Source: Chitinispirillaceae bacterium
GTDB lineage: Bacteria; Fibrobacterota; Chitinivibrionia; Chitinivibrionales; Chitinispirillaceae
Direction: 5' to 3'
Length of the DNA: 48,580 nucleotides
Assembly (NCBI GenBank): GCA_016929415.1
Contig: JAFGIW010000165.1
Coordinates: forward strand, 1-48,580
Shown: positions 1-9,097 of the stretch, one piece after another
How positions within the stretch are numbered: the first letter of the stretch is position 1
Layout: each line of letters opens with the position of its first letter
Made by a program: the position numbers and the translations under genes
The notes under the pieces: generated by a model
What the model was told of the DNA's origin: nothing
The model's database searches: none
Seen by the model: only the letters and a program-made list of their open reading frames with translations

Positions 1-621
1 ATTTACCGGGCATTCGAATCGAAACAGAAATTCTATGAAGGGACCCTGCACAGCACGATCTCCGCATTCGGCGGTTTTTATGCAATACGGAAAAGCGCAT
101 TTCGCCCCATCCCCGCTAACTCTTATTCAAATGACGATGTACTGATTCCGATGAACGTGATTCGTCAGGGTTTGCGTATGATATTCGAACCCGAAGCGAT
201 ATCGGAAGAAGAGATGACCGGAAATGTAAAAAGTGAATTCGACCGTCGTATCCGTATCGGGGCGGGTAATTTTCAGGCATTCTTCTGGCTTCTCGATTTT
301 ATCAATCCCTCAAGGGGATGGCCGTCATTCTGTCTGGTTTCGCATAAATTCAGCCGCTGGTTTTCACCGCTTTTCCTGCTGGCTGCGATGGTGAGTTGCG
401 GGGTGCTTTTTTTTAAAAGCGATATCGATCTCTACCGCATGCTCTTTGCATCCGGGATGATGATAGCCATGACGGGAATTCTGCATAAATTCATACCGTT
501 ACGAATTACACGTCATGTTTTCTATTTCCTTGTGATGAATACGGCATTGGTTCTAGGGTTTTTCCGTTTCCTCAGCGGAATAAAAAGCGCGGCATGGTCG
601 AGAACGGAACGGAGCGGGTGA
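1..621 (+). CDS. Family 2 glycosyltransferase, C-terminal part (cut by window edge)
   Basis: The reading frame is open from base 1, so the start and the nucleotide-binding half lie outside the window. The visible 206 residues carry the second half of a GT2 catalytic domain. This includes FGGFYAIRKSAF, the NDDVLIP acidic motif, FEPEAISEEE, and RRIRIGAGNFQAF in the place of the QxxRW-type acceptor motif. About four hydrophobic segments follow. This is the usual layout of membrane-bound GT2 enzymes that build exopolysaccharide or lipid-linked sugars; the sugar donor cannot be told. It lies 41 bases upstream of another membrane glycosyltransferase-like gene on the same strand, suggesting an envelope-sugar locus. 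Confidence 0.85.
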   Translation: MYRAFESKQKFYEGTLHSTISAFGGFYAIRKSAFRPIPANSYSNDDVLIPMNVIRQGLRMIFEPEAISEEEMTGNVKSEFDRRIRIGAGNFQAFFWLLDFINPSRGWPSFCLVSHKFSRWFSPLFLLAAMVSCGVLFFKSDIDLYRMLFASGMMIAMTGILHKFIPLRITRHVFYFLVMNTALVLGFFRFLSGIKSAAWSRTERSG

Positions 622-662
622 GGGGGAGAGGATGAAGGGTGGTGGCGGAAGGATGAATTCAA

Positions 663-2258
663 ATGAATAACGACAGAATCCATTACCCCGGATTTTTCCT
701 TGACTTCCTTCCCGGTTTGCTCTTTCTGTCCATTCTTTTTACCATTGAATTCATAGCTGTTTTAGTAATGAATTCCGGACACTTCATTTATACGCTGGAC
801 GACCCCTATATCCACCTCGCCCTCGCCGAAAATATCACAAGAGGCCACTACGGGATAAATCCGAACGAATTTTCGGCCCCGTCATCGAGTATCGTATGGC
901 CGTTTATACTTGCGCCGTTTGCATTTTTAAAGCACTTCGAACTGGTTCCCCTGCTTTTTAATTTTATCGCTTCACTGGGAACGGTTGTTTTCTTTACAAG
1001 GATTGTACGCCGCTCCATTCGTCTCGACAATAAGAAAAGTAAAATCGTCGTGATTACATTCCTGATTGCAGGACTGATCGTCTGCACCAATGTAATCGGC
1101 CTTATTTTTACCGGCATGGAACAATCATTACAGGTTTTATTCACTATAATGATCATCGACGGACTAATGGCGGATTCCGAAAACGAAATCAGACGCTCGT
1201 CTCTGGCGATTCCGATCATCCTCGGGCCGCTCATCCGCTATGAAAACCTGGCGGTGTCGCTGGCAGCCATAGGATATCTCTGTTTCCGGAAACGCTTTCA
1301 CATCGCGGCTGTATGCACGTTGTCCATAACTCTTCTTGTAACGTCGTTTTCGCTGTATCTTACGAAAATGGGAATTGGACCCATTCCCACATCGCTTCTG
1401 GCAAAATCCTCGGTTGTGGGAGGCGATAAAAATATAACGGCACTTCTGTACAACCTATCAGCCAATCTGGTAAGCAGTTTCACGAAATCCAGAGGCCTGC
1501 TTCTCATCTGCGCACTTGCCGTGCTGAGTATCGTCCAGTGGACCTCCGCCAATATAAGGGGCAGGTTGCTTGCCGGGGCCGTTTCATCGGCGATCCTGAT
1601 GCATCTGCTTGCAGGTTCGTACGGCGGTTATAATCGCTACGAAATCTATATATGGACTGCGGCGGCGGTGACGATGATTTATATGTTTGGAGAGATGGTG
1701 TACCGGTTTCTGATGTCATCCTTGGGGAAGAAAGTAATGCCTGCTTTGGTAGTCCTTTTCGGCGTGATGACGGTTGTCTCCTGTTTCCCTTATATCCTGG
1801 GAGTGTTCGAGGTGCCCTTCGCTTCCAATAATATTTACGAGCAGCATTTTCAGATGCGGCGTTTTGCCATTGATTTCTACAGGGAATCTATTGCAGTCAA
1901 CGATATCGGCCTGGTATCCTATAGAAACGGCAACTACGTCCTCGATCTGGCGGGACTGGCGTCAAAGAAAGCTTTGACTTACAATAAAATGAAGAACCCC
2001 GGCTCCGCATGGATGGATGAACTCGCGCAGGAAAAAAATGTCAAATTCGCCATGATCTACGAGACCTGGTTCGACGGCGTTCCCGGCAACTGGATCAGGG
2101 CGGGGGAACTCCATCTTGGGAAAAAGATGGTGACCCCCGCAGACAGCGTCGTCTCATTTTTCGCCTGCGACAGCGAGATGTATAATGAAACGAGAGGCGT
2201 GCTGGAGGAGTTCGGGAAGACGCTGCCCGCGGGGGTGAAGTTCGTTGAAGGGGAATAA
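663..2258 (+). CDS. GT-C-like multi-spanning membrane protein
   Basis: This 531-residue protein has roughly ten hydrophobic segments and a soluble C-terminal tail from about residue 385. After the first membrane segment, around residue 46, it carries DDPYIHLALAENITRG. That resembles the DD-Y-I-x-x-AEN-x-x-G loop of GT-C enzymes that use polyprenyl-phosphate sugars. The SAPSSSIVWPF stretch that follows is also typical. GGAAGG lies 9 bases before the ATG. The role is likely transfer of a sugar to an envelope glycan or lipid on the outer face of the inner membrane. This is inferred from the motif and from the neighbouring glycosyltransferases; donor and acceptor are unknown. Confidence 0.7.
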   Translation: MNNDRIHYPGFFLDFLPGLLFLSILFTIEFIAVLVMNSGHFIYTLDDPYIHLALAENITRGHYGINPNEFSAPSSSIVWPFILAPFAFLKHFELVPLLFNFIASLGTVVFFTRIVRRSIRLDNKKSKIVVITFLIAGLIVCTNVIGLIFTGMEQSLQVLFTIMIIDGLMADSENEIRRSSLAIPIILGPLIRYENLAVSLAAIGYLCFRKRFHIAAVCTLSITLLVTSFSLYLTKMGIGPIPTSLLAKSSVVGGDKNITALLYNLSANLVSSFTKSRGLLLICALAVLSIVQWTSANIRGRLLAGAVSSAILMHLLAGSYGGYNRYEIYIWTAAAVTMIYMFGEMVYRFLMSSLGKKVMPALVVLFGVMTVVSCFPYILGVFEVPFASNNIYEQHFQMRRFAIDFYRESIAVNDIGLVSYRNGNYVLDLAGLASKKALTYNKMKNPGSAWMDELAQEKNVKFAMIYETWFDGVPGNWIRAGELHLGKKMVTPADSVVSFFACDSEMYNETRGVLEEFGKTLPAGVKFVEGE

Positions 2259-2511
2259 GCGTTAGGGAACATGGTGCACCACACTACGCTATCACCCTTT
2301 CCGTTGAGAATCGATTTCCCGGAGAGTCTTTATTGTAACATTCGGTTCAGCGAGAGGATATCTGTTCATGCGATAGCTGCGGTTATCGACCTGGCGGGAA
2401 GAGGTGGGGAAGTGATGTATATTCCTCCCGTATGACGCTTCCTTCCTCACGGGGCGGGGCTTAACATAAAGGATCAAATCGATAATTAACGAAAAAGGGA
2501 CATCCCGGTCA

Positions 2512-3837
2512 TTGAAACAGTCATTGCCACTTTCCGGCAGGATCTTTTCCGCAACCCTGCTCTCCAACCGGTTCATGCCTCTCTTCATCTGCCTTGCCGG
2601 TTTCGCGGTCCGTCTGTTCTGCATCGTTCGTTGTGAATACGGCATCCATTCCGATGCCGGGGAGTTCATGGAAATCGCCCTGAACCTTATTGCGGGCAGG
2701 GGGTATTATCTTGACGGGGGAACGAGCGCGTACCGCATGCCCGGCTATCCGCTGACGCTCGCGTTCCTGAATCTTATTTCAAGGAATCTCGTCTGGCTCA
2801 GGATTGTGCAGGCAGTATGGGAGATCGCAGCGGGGTATATCATCTATCTTCTCGGGAAACGGCATTTCGGGGAATTGCCGGCGCTTATCGCCCTTGTCGT
2901 CTGGTCCTTTCTGCCGGTGAGCGTCATACAGCCCCTGACGTTCATGTCTGAAGGGCTCTTCACGCTGCTCTTCGTGATGATGATTTACGTTATGACGGGG
3001 AAAACGAGGTATTGTTCAACGATTGCCGGCGGATTGCTGTGCGGGGCGCTTACGCTCATCAAACCGCAGATGCTGCTGTTTCCGGGGATTTTCTTCGTCT
3101 TGCTTCTGATGAGGAAGGTGAGACTGCCCGTCGCAGCAAAGCATCTGATTGTTTTCACCATCCCGGTTATCATCACCCTGACCCCATGGATACTGCGCAA
3201 CAAACAGCAGTTCGGTGCGTACATCATCAGTACCAACGGCGGGCAGAATCTCTATGTCGGGAATAATCCCAAAGCACGCGGGGGGTATTACGACGTTCCC
3301 CGCGAGTCGCATCCCGAGCTTCCCATCGACCGGGAATTTAAAAGGAAGGCGGTTTCCTTCATTGTCAACAATCCCGCTGCAGTGATGAAACTGATCCCGA
3401 AAAAGATCGCTTACCTGTTCTCGCTAGAGTCCGCATCCGCCATTCTGCTTCATTTCAAAGGGAAAATGCCGGATGACCGGTCGTACGCGGACGCCTGCCG
3501 GATGACGCCGGTCTGGTTGCTGGTTGTTTTCAATCTTCCCTACGTACTGGTTGTAGTCGGAGCAGTCTGGGCAAGCTTTCTGCTTTATACCCGAATGATT
3601 TTTCTCCGGGAAATAATCATCATCACACTTTTCTGGGCCGCAATCCATTGCGTGTATTTCGGCGCTTCACGCTTTCACTATCCGCTCTTGCCGCTTTTTA
3701 CACTTGCCGCCTCGTTGATTCCTTTATTTAAAACGCAAGGGGTGAAAACCCGGTTCACTCTGGCAGGGGGCGCATGCATCAGTCTGATACTTATTGCACT
3801 CTGGTTTGTGGAACTGGTGATGCTGTTTCGATCGTAG
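2512..3837 (+). CDS. GT39/ArnT-family glycosyltransferase-like membrane protein
   Basis: This 441-residue polytopic protein has the GT39 hallmark after the first membrane helix: GIHSDAGEFMEIALNLIAGRG, then a conserved MPGYPL stretch. In this family the acidic pair sits in the active site and the donor is a dolichyl- or undecaprenyl-phosphate sugar. About ten membrane segments are visible. The TTG start at 2512 is preceded by an AAGGGA-like site; an in-frame ATG at 2575 is an alternative but would clip the N-terminus just before the first helix. It is separated by 253 bases from the preceding GT-C gene on the same strand, and the two may act in one glycan pathway. Confidence 0.75.
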   Translation: MKQSLPLSGRIFSATLLSNRFMPLFICLAGFAVRLFCIVRCEYGIHSDAGEFMEIALNLIAGRGYYLDGGTSAYRMPGYPLTLAFLNLISRNLVWLRIVQAVWEIAAGYIIYLLGKRHFGELPALIALVVWSFLPVSVIQPLTFMSEGLFTLLFVMMIYVMTGKTRYCSTIAGGLLCGALTLIKPQMLLFPGIFFVLLLMRKVRLPVAAKHLIVFTIPVIITLTPWILRNKQQFGAYIISTNGGQNLYVGNNPKARGGYYDVPRESHPELPIDREFKRKAVSFIVNNPAAVMKLIPKKIAYLFSLESASAILLHFKGKMPDDRSYADACRMTPVWLLVVFNLPYVLVVVGAVWASFLLYTRMIFLREIIIITLFWAAIHCVYFGASRFHYPLLPLFTLAASLIPLFKTQGVKTRFTLAGGACISLILIALWFVELVMLFRS

Positions 3838-3939
3838 TGTGGGGGCGATCTTCCTTTTTCCCGGTCAAAAAATCAATTTCCATCCCCGCCAACGTGAGTT
3901 ATTTTCTAGCAGCATCTTTTCTGCAACGAAAGGAATATC

Positions 3940-4446
3940 ATGCGGCATGTCGATTATACGGCGGTAGTCCCTGAGGTGATGGAACAGATCCGTAACGGCG
4001 CGTTCCTTACGGTTCAGGCGGGCGACCGGATCAATGTCATGACGATCGGCTGGGCCAGTTTCGGTTTTCTGTGGGGGAGGCCGATTGCTTCGATTATGGT
4101 ACGCAAGACGCGTTTCACCTTCAGTCTGATCGAAAAAAGCGGCGAGTTCACCATTTCGGTGCCGCAGACCGATATGAGCGCCGCGCTAAACTTCTGCGGG
4201 TCGAATACGGGGAAAAGCATCGATAAGTTTAAAGCATGCAATCTCGAACTGTTCCCCGGTAAAAAGGTGAAAACACCGGTCATCAAGCTTCACGGCATCC
4301 ATTTCGAATGCGCGATTGTCTATAAATCGGCAATTGAGCCGAAACACCTTATCGAATCGTATACCCACCTTTACCCGGAAAAAGATTACCACACCATTTA
4401 CTATGGAGAAATAAAACACTCCTATTCGACCATGGATGAGGAGTGA
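3940..4446 (+). CDS. Flavin reductase-like domain protein
   Basis: This 168-residue protein matches the flavin-reductase-like split-barrel family. It shows an N-terminal NVMTIGWASFGFLWGRPIAS segment, the FTISVPQTDMS stretch and a central CGSNTGKSIDKF loop, and it has the family's usual short length. These proteins bind FMN and either reduce flavin with NAD(P)H or serve as an electron-transfer module. AAAGGA lies just upstream of the ATG. The gene is convergent with the pilus operon, leaving only 20 bases between the stops. The physiological partner cannot be inferred from the neighbours. Confidence 0.8.
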   Translation: MRHVDYTAVVPEVMEQIRNGAFLTVQAGDRINVMTIGWASFGFLWGRPIASIMVRKTRFTFSLIEKSGEFTISVPQTDMSAALNFCGSNTGKSIDKFKACNLELFPGKKVKTPVIKLHGIHFECAIVYKSAIEPKHLIESYTHLYPEKDYHTIYYGEIKHSYSTMDEE

Positions 4447-4466
4447 CGGCGCGGCCCGGGGCGGCA

Positions 4467-4991
4467 CTACCAGATGAAATCGTTGTCTGGCGGTTGTTCG
4501 TTGAGGCGGCGAGCCATGACGGTCGTCGACACCGTATCCGTTTCACCCTGTCCGGTCGAAAGAGCAACGGTGATATGAAATAGAAAAGGCAGTGAAGCAT
4601 TCTCGTCGTTTTGGTTTTCGAGCGAGAAAGCGGAAACCGATGTTTCGGCGACAGTGAGCGCCAGCGGCTGACCGTTCACTTCCAGGATTTCCCCGTTATA
4701 TGAGTAGGTAAGCGTGTCGTGTGATGCGGATGGAATGAAACTGACGGAACTCCGGTCCCATTGTATCACCGCCTCGGCACGGCGGAGTTGACCGGCCATT
4801 GTTTCGGCGATCCGGCTGCATTCGCCGCGTAATGCAGCTCTTCGCTGATGGGTGACGGTATGTCGATTTATCTGCGTCCATGTGGCATAAACGATGGACA
4901 CCACCATCGAGGTGAGCACAACTGCCATGGTAAGGTCAAGAAGCGTCACTCCGGCGAATGCCGTCGACCTGTCATTGCGATTTCGGTTCAT
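4467..4991 (-). CDS. Minor pseudopilin, GspJ/PilW-like
   Basis: This 174-residue protein has a class III prepilin leader. A charged leader ends at Gly, followed by VTLLDLTMAVVLTSMVVS, a hydrophobic helix that would be cut by the prepilin peptidase and inserted in the membrane. The usual Glu at mature position +5 is Asp here (GVTLLDL rather than GFTLLEL). The rest is a soluble domain with no clear motif. Its ATG overlaps the TGA of the preceding pseudopilin (ATGA), so translation is coupled. It is the last gene of the operon. Position and length suggest the GspJ role at the pseudopilus tip; this is inference. Confidence 0.75.
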   Translation of the reverse strand: MNRNRNDRSTAFAGVTLLDLTMAVVLTSMVVSIVYATWTQINRHTVTHQRRAALRGECSRIAETMAGQLRRAEAVIQWDRSSVSFIPSASHDTLTYSYNGEILEVNGQPLALTVAETSVSAFSLENQNDENASLPFLFHITVALSTGQGETDTVSTTVMARRLNEQPPDNDFIW

Positions 4992-5410
4992 GGATTGTCC
5001 TGACCCAGGAGCAGCTTGAAACGCAGCGGCTTGACATCCTCATTGTTTTCATCGGAGATGCACAACTCAATCTTAAGCGGTTCCCGTGCAATCGGCAGGA
5101 AAGAGGGGGGCATGTCGTCCTCGATGCAATCACGTTTAACACGAAACGTCCTGCCCGAAACGGTTTCAGTGTAACTGCTGTCTTCCACCGGCGCGTTCCG
5201 GGCTGCGATACTGCGCAATCGTTCCGCTTCGCCGGCCGCCAGACGAGAGGCATTCGCGATAAAAACGGTTCTGACCCGAGTCCGGTCAATCTGACCGATG
5301 AAATTGAAGATCGCCGCCGAAACACAGCTGAAAATAAAGACGGCGATAACCACTTCGATTGTGGTCAAACCATCGGCACTCTTGTTTTGAAAAAAGGGCA
5401 AATGGAGCAT
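4988..5410 (-). CDS. Minor pseudopilin, GspI/PilV-like
   Basis: Starting at the ATG at 5410 the product is 140 residues. A longer open frame exists upstream, but only this start has a Shine-Dalgarno (GAGGAG, lying in the end of the preceding gene) and places the prepilin leader at the N-terminus. The leader ends SADG, followed by LTTIEVVIAVFIFSCVSAA. Glu at +5 is present. The short soluble domain has no further recognisable motif. Its stop overlaps the start of the GspJ-like gene, and its start is 1 base after the stop of the GspK-like gene. In type II systems I, J and K form the tip complex of the pseudopilus, which fits this order. Confidence 0.8.
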   Translation of the reverse strand: MLHLPFFQNKSADGLTTIEVVIAVFIFSCVSAAIFNFIGQIDRTRVRTVFIANASRLAAGEAERLRSIAARNAPVEDSSYTETVSGRTFRVKRDCIEDDMPPSFLPIAREPLKIELCISDENNEDVKPLRFKLLLGQDNP

Positions 5411-5411
5411 C

Positions 5412-6878
5412 TTACTCCTCTTTCCACGCCACGATCGATAACCTGCCGATGAAAAAAGGCAGATGGTACAATACGATTTCCTCCAGCGGTTCACAATCGC
5501 CCGGCATTGAATTGTAAAACGTCGTCGGTACAAGCGGCGAGGATTTATTCTGAACAGACGAATCGGCGGCGTCCGCCTTGTTCCCGCCGGAAGCGCTCTC
5601 CATTTGTAATGGGTCGTCACAATCGACCATTCTGCCGGCACAGATAAGGCCGTTCATATGTCCGCGGTGACAAACGAGGTGTTGTGCCCAGAGAATGCCG
5701 GTGATCCTGGTTTCCCGGTCGGTTTTTATGCTTCCCGGCGTTTCGAGTGCGATGCAGACCGCATCAATTACCGACTCCTCGGAGAGGAGGATCGAAAACT
5801 TCAGTGAATCCGAGGCGGTTGATTTTGATGAAGACGACCGGGCTGAACCGGCAATCAGCGTGCTTTTACCGGTGATCTCGGCTTTTCCGTAAACGGCGAT
5901 GCTGTGCAGCGCAAGTGCGTTTCCCTCGAACCGGGCGAGGTCGCCGATGAACAGCCGGCTCTGCGTGAACAGGTTTGATGTGATCAATTTTGTTTCATCA
6001 AGCAGCTTGATCTCCCCGGCGACGACGAAATCAACGCCTTCAATGAGGACTTCACCGGTGATCTGCAGGTCGCCTTTCACCAGAACCGTTCCGGTGTCCC
6101 GCCAGGTGACGCCGATGTGGGCGCCGTCGATAAGCAGGGGGCCGTTTACCACTGGTCCTATTTTGTCAAGATCATTCTTGCCCTGGATGAGCAGCGGCGG
6201 GTTGAGAAGAAAGGTATCGGCATCGGAAATATCCGTGAGATAGCGGTCGGTGATACTTTTAAACCAGGAGGAGTTTACCAGCGGAACCGAATCGGCGACG
6301 GCGACGACCGTTCCATGCAGCGGCGTTTCATTCCAGGGGAGGGCATTCCGGCATATGATGACGGTATCGGGAAGCGCCGGTGGACGGCTCCCGACGGTCG
6401 CCGTGACCTTCCGTTCAATCGAACGAAACCTGCCGATTGCGCGCAGCAGGCAGCATCCGCCGGCAGGTTCCATGACGACCTCGCTTTCGCCGAGCGAGTC
6501 GTCGGGAAAAAGATCGTAGATGATCGGCATGCCGTCGAATTGCGGTTTTTCGTCAAACGGTATGACGGTATCGGGAGCGCCGTCGAACATCGAAGCGCCG
6601 AACATCGAATCTAGCGTGGATATCGTACGCATGGTGTCGGTTTCAATCGAGTCGGTGAGCTGATAGAAGGCGCGGTATATTCCGGAACGGGCATTAAAGA
6701 GCGCCTGAAGTGACGAGGGGGAACGGAGAATCGGCTTTGCGTATGACATGTTATGAAGGAGATATGAGAAAACGGTGATCATCGCGATTGCGGCGAAGCT
6801 GAGGACAATCATCAAGGCGGAACCCCGCTCATCGCCCATGTGCCGCAGCGCTTTATTGTTCTTCAACGATAAGTTCAT
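5412..6878 (-). CDS. GspK/PilX-like protein with beta-solenoid-like insert
   Basis: This 488-residue protein begins with a prepilin-like N-terminus: GDERGSALMIVLSFAAIAM, followed by LQALFNARSGIYRAFYQL, the pattern of GspK and PilX proteins. The central part, about residues 230-370, has repeated short beta-strand patterns such as TVLVKGDLQITGEVLIEG and LFIGDLARFEGNALAL. These suggest a right-handed beta-solenoid of the polymer-forming type. GspK proteins are usually about 320 residues, so this is long. Neither start has a strong ribosome site. ATG 6878 overlaps the upstream gene by 26 bases; ATG 6839 would give a 6-residue leader and lies after that gene's stop. Confidence 0.7.
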   Translation of the reverse strand: MNLSLKNNKALRHMGDERGSALMIVLSFAAIAMITVFSYLLHNMSYAKPILRSPSSLQALFNARSGIYRAFYQLTDSIETDTMRTISTLDSMFGASMFDGAPDTVIPFDEKPQFDGMPIIYDLFPDDSLGESEVVMEPAGGCCLLRAIGRFRSIERKVTATVGSRPPALPDTVIICRNALPWNETPLHGTVVAVADSVPLVNSSWFKSITDRYLTDISDADTFLLNPPLLIQGKNDLDKIGPVVNGPLLIDGAHIGVTWRDTGTVLVKGDLQITGEVLIEGVDFVVAGEIKLLDETKLITSNLFTQSRLFIGDLARFEGNALALHSIAVYGKAEITGKSTLIAGSARSSSSKSTASDSLKFSILLSEESVIDAVCIALETPGSIKTDRETRITGILWAQHLVCHRGHMNGLICAGRMVDCDDPLQMESASGGNKADAADSSVQNKSSPLVPTTFYNSMPGDCEPLEEIVLYHLPFFIGRLSIVAWKEE

Positions 6879-7341
6879 AGGTACCCACGTGATCACGCAG
6901 GGTGACGCGATCGTCTGATATCGATACGATCGACTGTTCAAGGACCTTCTCTCCAACGCCGCGAATAAACGTTTCACCCGCTGCATTTTCCAGAATGGCA
7001 AGCGGCCGGTCCTTGAGCAGTATTCCCTTCAGCAGAAGTCTCGTCCGGGGCTGTTTCGCCGTACGGCGTTGTGCATTTCGGTTGTACATTTGTGCGCTTT
7101 TCCACAGTTTGAACGGGTTCTCAAAGCCGCCGGTGTATTCAAAGGTATGTTTGCGCGGAACCGCCCGTACCGCGGAATTGATAAGCGCGAGGCGTTCCGA
7201 TGTCGCCGAATCATCGCCGGCGGCGTAACTCCTTCCGATCCGGGAAAACGTGTCAGTCAGTGGAATTCCGATATAAAAGGCTGCAGAGAGCGTCAGTATC
7301 GAAAGAAAAAGCAATAGAAGAGATGTTCGCCGGCTCATCAT
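6853..7341 (-). CDS. PilP/GspC-like inner-membrane protein
   Basis: This 162-residue protein has one N-terminal membrane helix (LLLLFLSILTLSAAFYIGI), a polar linker, and a C-terminal beta domain. That domain contains LLLKGILLKDRPLAILENA, then GVGEKVLEQSIVSISDDRV. It is the homology region shared by GspC and PilP: a repeated G-hydrophobic strand pattern in which an enforced-activity loop meets the N0 domain of the secretin. It would link the inner-membrane assembly to the secretin encoded three genes upstream. The start overlaps the PilO-like stop (CAATGATG), so it is translationally coupled; a second ATG directly follows the first. Confidence 0.75.
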   Translation of the reverse strand: MMSRRTSLLLLFLSILTLSAAFYIGIPLTDTFSRIGRSYAAGDDSATSERLALINSAVRAVPRKHTFEYTGGFENPFKLWKSAQMYNRNAQRRTAKQPRTRLLLKGILLKDRPLAILENAAGETFIRGVGEKVLEQSIVSISDDRVTLRDHVGTYELIVEEQ

Positions 7342-7895
7342 TGCTTATTCTTCATTGGAATGAGGCAGGTTACCAGTAACTTGACATCACACTTTCCTTC
7401 GGCGGTCGCCTCCATTGCCAGACGGTCGACACTGAAAAGATTGGGCAGTTTCTCCAGTGCGGTGATAAACCGGCCCAGTTCATGATAGGTCGTGGTCAAA
7501 ACGAGCATTACCGGACAGAGGATACGATCGGCTGCCTGTTCCTCATCCTGGGGCTGGATTCTGACAAATCGTATATCGTTTTTTCGTGCCACGGCTATAA
7601 GCATTTCAAGATACCCGCCTAAATCCCTCGATGCCGTTTTCTGCTTCGGTAAAGGTGCCAGGCGGTTTCTCAGCAGTTCAATTTTATCGGTGATCTCCTG
7701 TTTGATCTGCCGGTAGCCGTTTTCGGAGGAGATAAGAGTCTTATACCGGGCCTGTTCCTTCTTATTTACGATAAACCGCGTGATCTGCGGGAGTATCGCA
7801 AAACGCATAAGCACTACAATGAATAAAATCACAATGCCGGTTATCGGCAAGAGGGGCGCTTCACGTATTAATTTTCTGATGTTGAAAGCATGCAT
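7338..7895 (-). CDS. PilO/GspM-like pilus assembly protein
   Basis: This 185-residue protein has an N-terminal membrane helix (LLPITGIVILFIVVLMRFA), a coiled-coil stretch at about residues 40-85, and a small alpha/beta domain. That domain holds IRFVRIQPQDE and LVLTTTYHELGRFITALEK, which matches the ferredoxin-like fold of PilO. In T4P and T2SS systems PilO/GspM pairs with PilN/GspL in the inner membrane and aligns the ATPase with the pseudopilus. The gene overlaps the end of the PilM-PilN gene by 28 bases. A strong ribosome site is not visible, so coupling to the upstream gene is likely. Confidence 0.75.
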   Translation of the reverse strand: MHAFNIRKLIREAPLLPITGIVILFIVVLMRFAILPQITRFIVNKKEQARYKTLISSENGYRQIKQEITDKIELLRNRLAPLPKQKTASRDLGGYLEMLIAVARKNDIRFVRIQPQDEEQAADRILCPVMLVLTTTYHELGRFITALEKLPNLFSVDRLAMEATAEGKCDVKLLVTCLIPMKNKQ

Positions 7896-9091
7896 ACTAT
7901 TTTAAAACGACAGGTTGTCTGCGGTTCCTTTATTCTTTCCATGGATGAAAGGGTAACCCCTGAAAGCAATGGTGAATCATTGAGTGACTTGATGAATCCC
8001 GTCACGATTGTTTCGCTCTCACACCAACCGGCCAAAGCAATCCTGACTTGTGATGTGGTACCGGCTACCGGCTCCGACCCCAATCGCTCAAGAAAAAGAC
8101 CGGAAGGCCGCAGGGATCCGATCAATTGAAGGAACGGGCCCCAGGTGGTTGTCCGGGAGGCACGCCGGTTGAGATCCATTATTTGACGGGAAAGATCATT
8201 CCCGACGGCGATGAGATCACGAATTTCGGTGTTGGTCGCAAGCAGGTGCCGATATGCCTCTTTTGCAGTACTTACCTGATGTTGAGTATGCCGTGCATAA
8301 GCGAAAAGAGCCGCAGTGACAAGTCCACCGGTAGTAAAAATGAGAAACGCCCCGCAAATCAGGAGAGTTCGCAGAATGAGATAGCTTCGTGCAGGAGTCG
8401 GACTGAAAAGGGGGGGCACGTTACGCTCCATTCCGCAGAGGGCGCATCCCATTGCTTTAAGGACCGCCGGGTCATCACTTCCGCACGGTACTCGTTCGGC
8501 CGCATCGATGCCGTCGTCGTAAAATTCTATTTCGTTTAATAGATACCGTTTTTCCAAAGTGGGCATCGAGGGGAAAACGGTTTTCAGGTAACGCTCGATA
8601 CGGCTGATATGACCGTCGAGTTCACGGTGTGATACTGCTTTAACATTAAAGACGGCAATGAGAACCGTATCGTAAACGATCCCTATTTTTGTTGAGTTTG
8701 AATCCTTGAACAGCGACATGAAAGAGTCCGGTACTCCCTCACTGAAATACCGCGGAAGCATTGCAAGAAAGGCATCGTCAGGATACACCGCAGCAAGATT
8801 GTTTCCAAGGGTATCGGAAAAGTGGTCAAACTCGGTACGGTTCGTGCACACCGTGAATGAGGGTCCATTGCTGCAGGTCACCATATCATTACTATCAGTC
8901 GGCGGCAACCTGATCCAGTGGCTTGGCAATGCCAGGTTGACCGTTCGATTCAAAAGCAGATAATTTCGCAGAAACGAAGCACTGTTCCATCGGCGTACCA
9001 TTCTCAATTTCCAGCCGCGTCGTGAATGATGGAGAGAAGCACCTACAAAAGTACCATCATCGGTAATCGAAATGCCGTACCGTTTCTCCAT
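7868..9091 (-). CDS. PilM-PilN fusion (GspL-like) assembly protein
   Basis: This 407-residue protein has two parts. The cytoplasmic part (about 1-235) resembles the actin-like PilM/GspL-cyto fold but has no clear ATP-binding motif. It ends near ERNVPPLFSP, followed by a membrane helix at about 240-265. The periplasmic part (about 270-407) is PilN-like, with a coiled-coil stretch, then TTTWGPFLQLIGSLRPSG and a closing beta domain. In T2SS this single-chain arrangement is GspL, which anchors the secretion ATPase. The gene starts 6 bases after the secretin stop and overlaps the PilO-like gene. Confidence 0.75.
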   Translation of the reverse strand: MEKRYGISITDDGTFVGASLHHSRRGWKLRMVRRWNSASFLRNYLLLNRTVNLALPSHWIRLPPTDSNDMVTCSNGPSFTVCTNRTEFDHFSDTLGNNLAAVYPDDAFLAMLPRYFSEGVPDSFMSLFKDSNSTKIGIVYDTVLIAVFNVKAVSHRELDGHISRIERYLKTVFPSMPTLEKRYLLNEIEFYDDGIDAAERVPCGSDDPAVLKAMGCALCGMERNVPPLFSPTPARSYLILRTLLICGAFLIFTTGGLVTAALFAYARHTQHQVSTAKEAYRHLLATNTEIRDLIAVGNDLSRQIMDLNRRASRTTTWGPFLQLIGSLRPSGLFLERLGSEPVAGTTSQVRIALAGWCESETIVTGFIKSLNDSPLLSGVTLSSMERIKEPQTTCRFKIVCMLSTSEN

Positions 9092-9097
9092 GGGAAG

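Noticed and set aside
4988..5641. 217-residue version of the GspI-like protein
   Set aside because: The first 77 residues are Arg-rich read-through of the GspK-like gene. The start at 5410 has the ribosome site and places the prepilin leader correctly.
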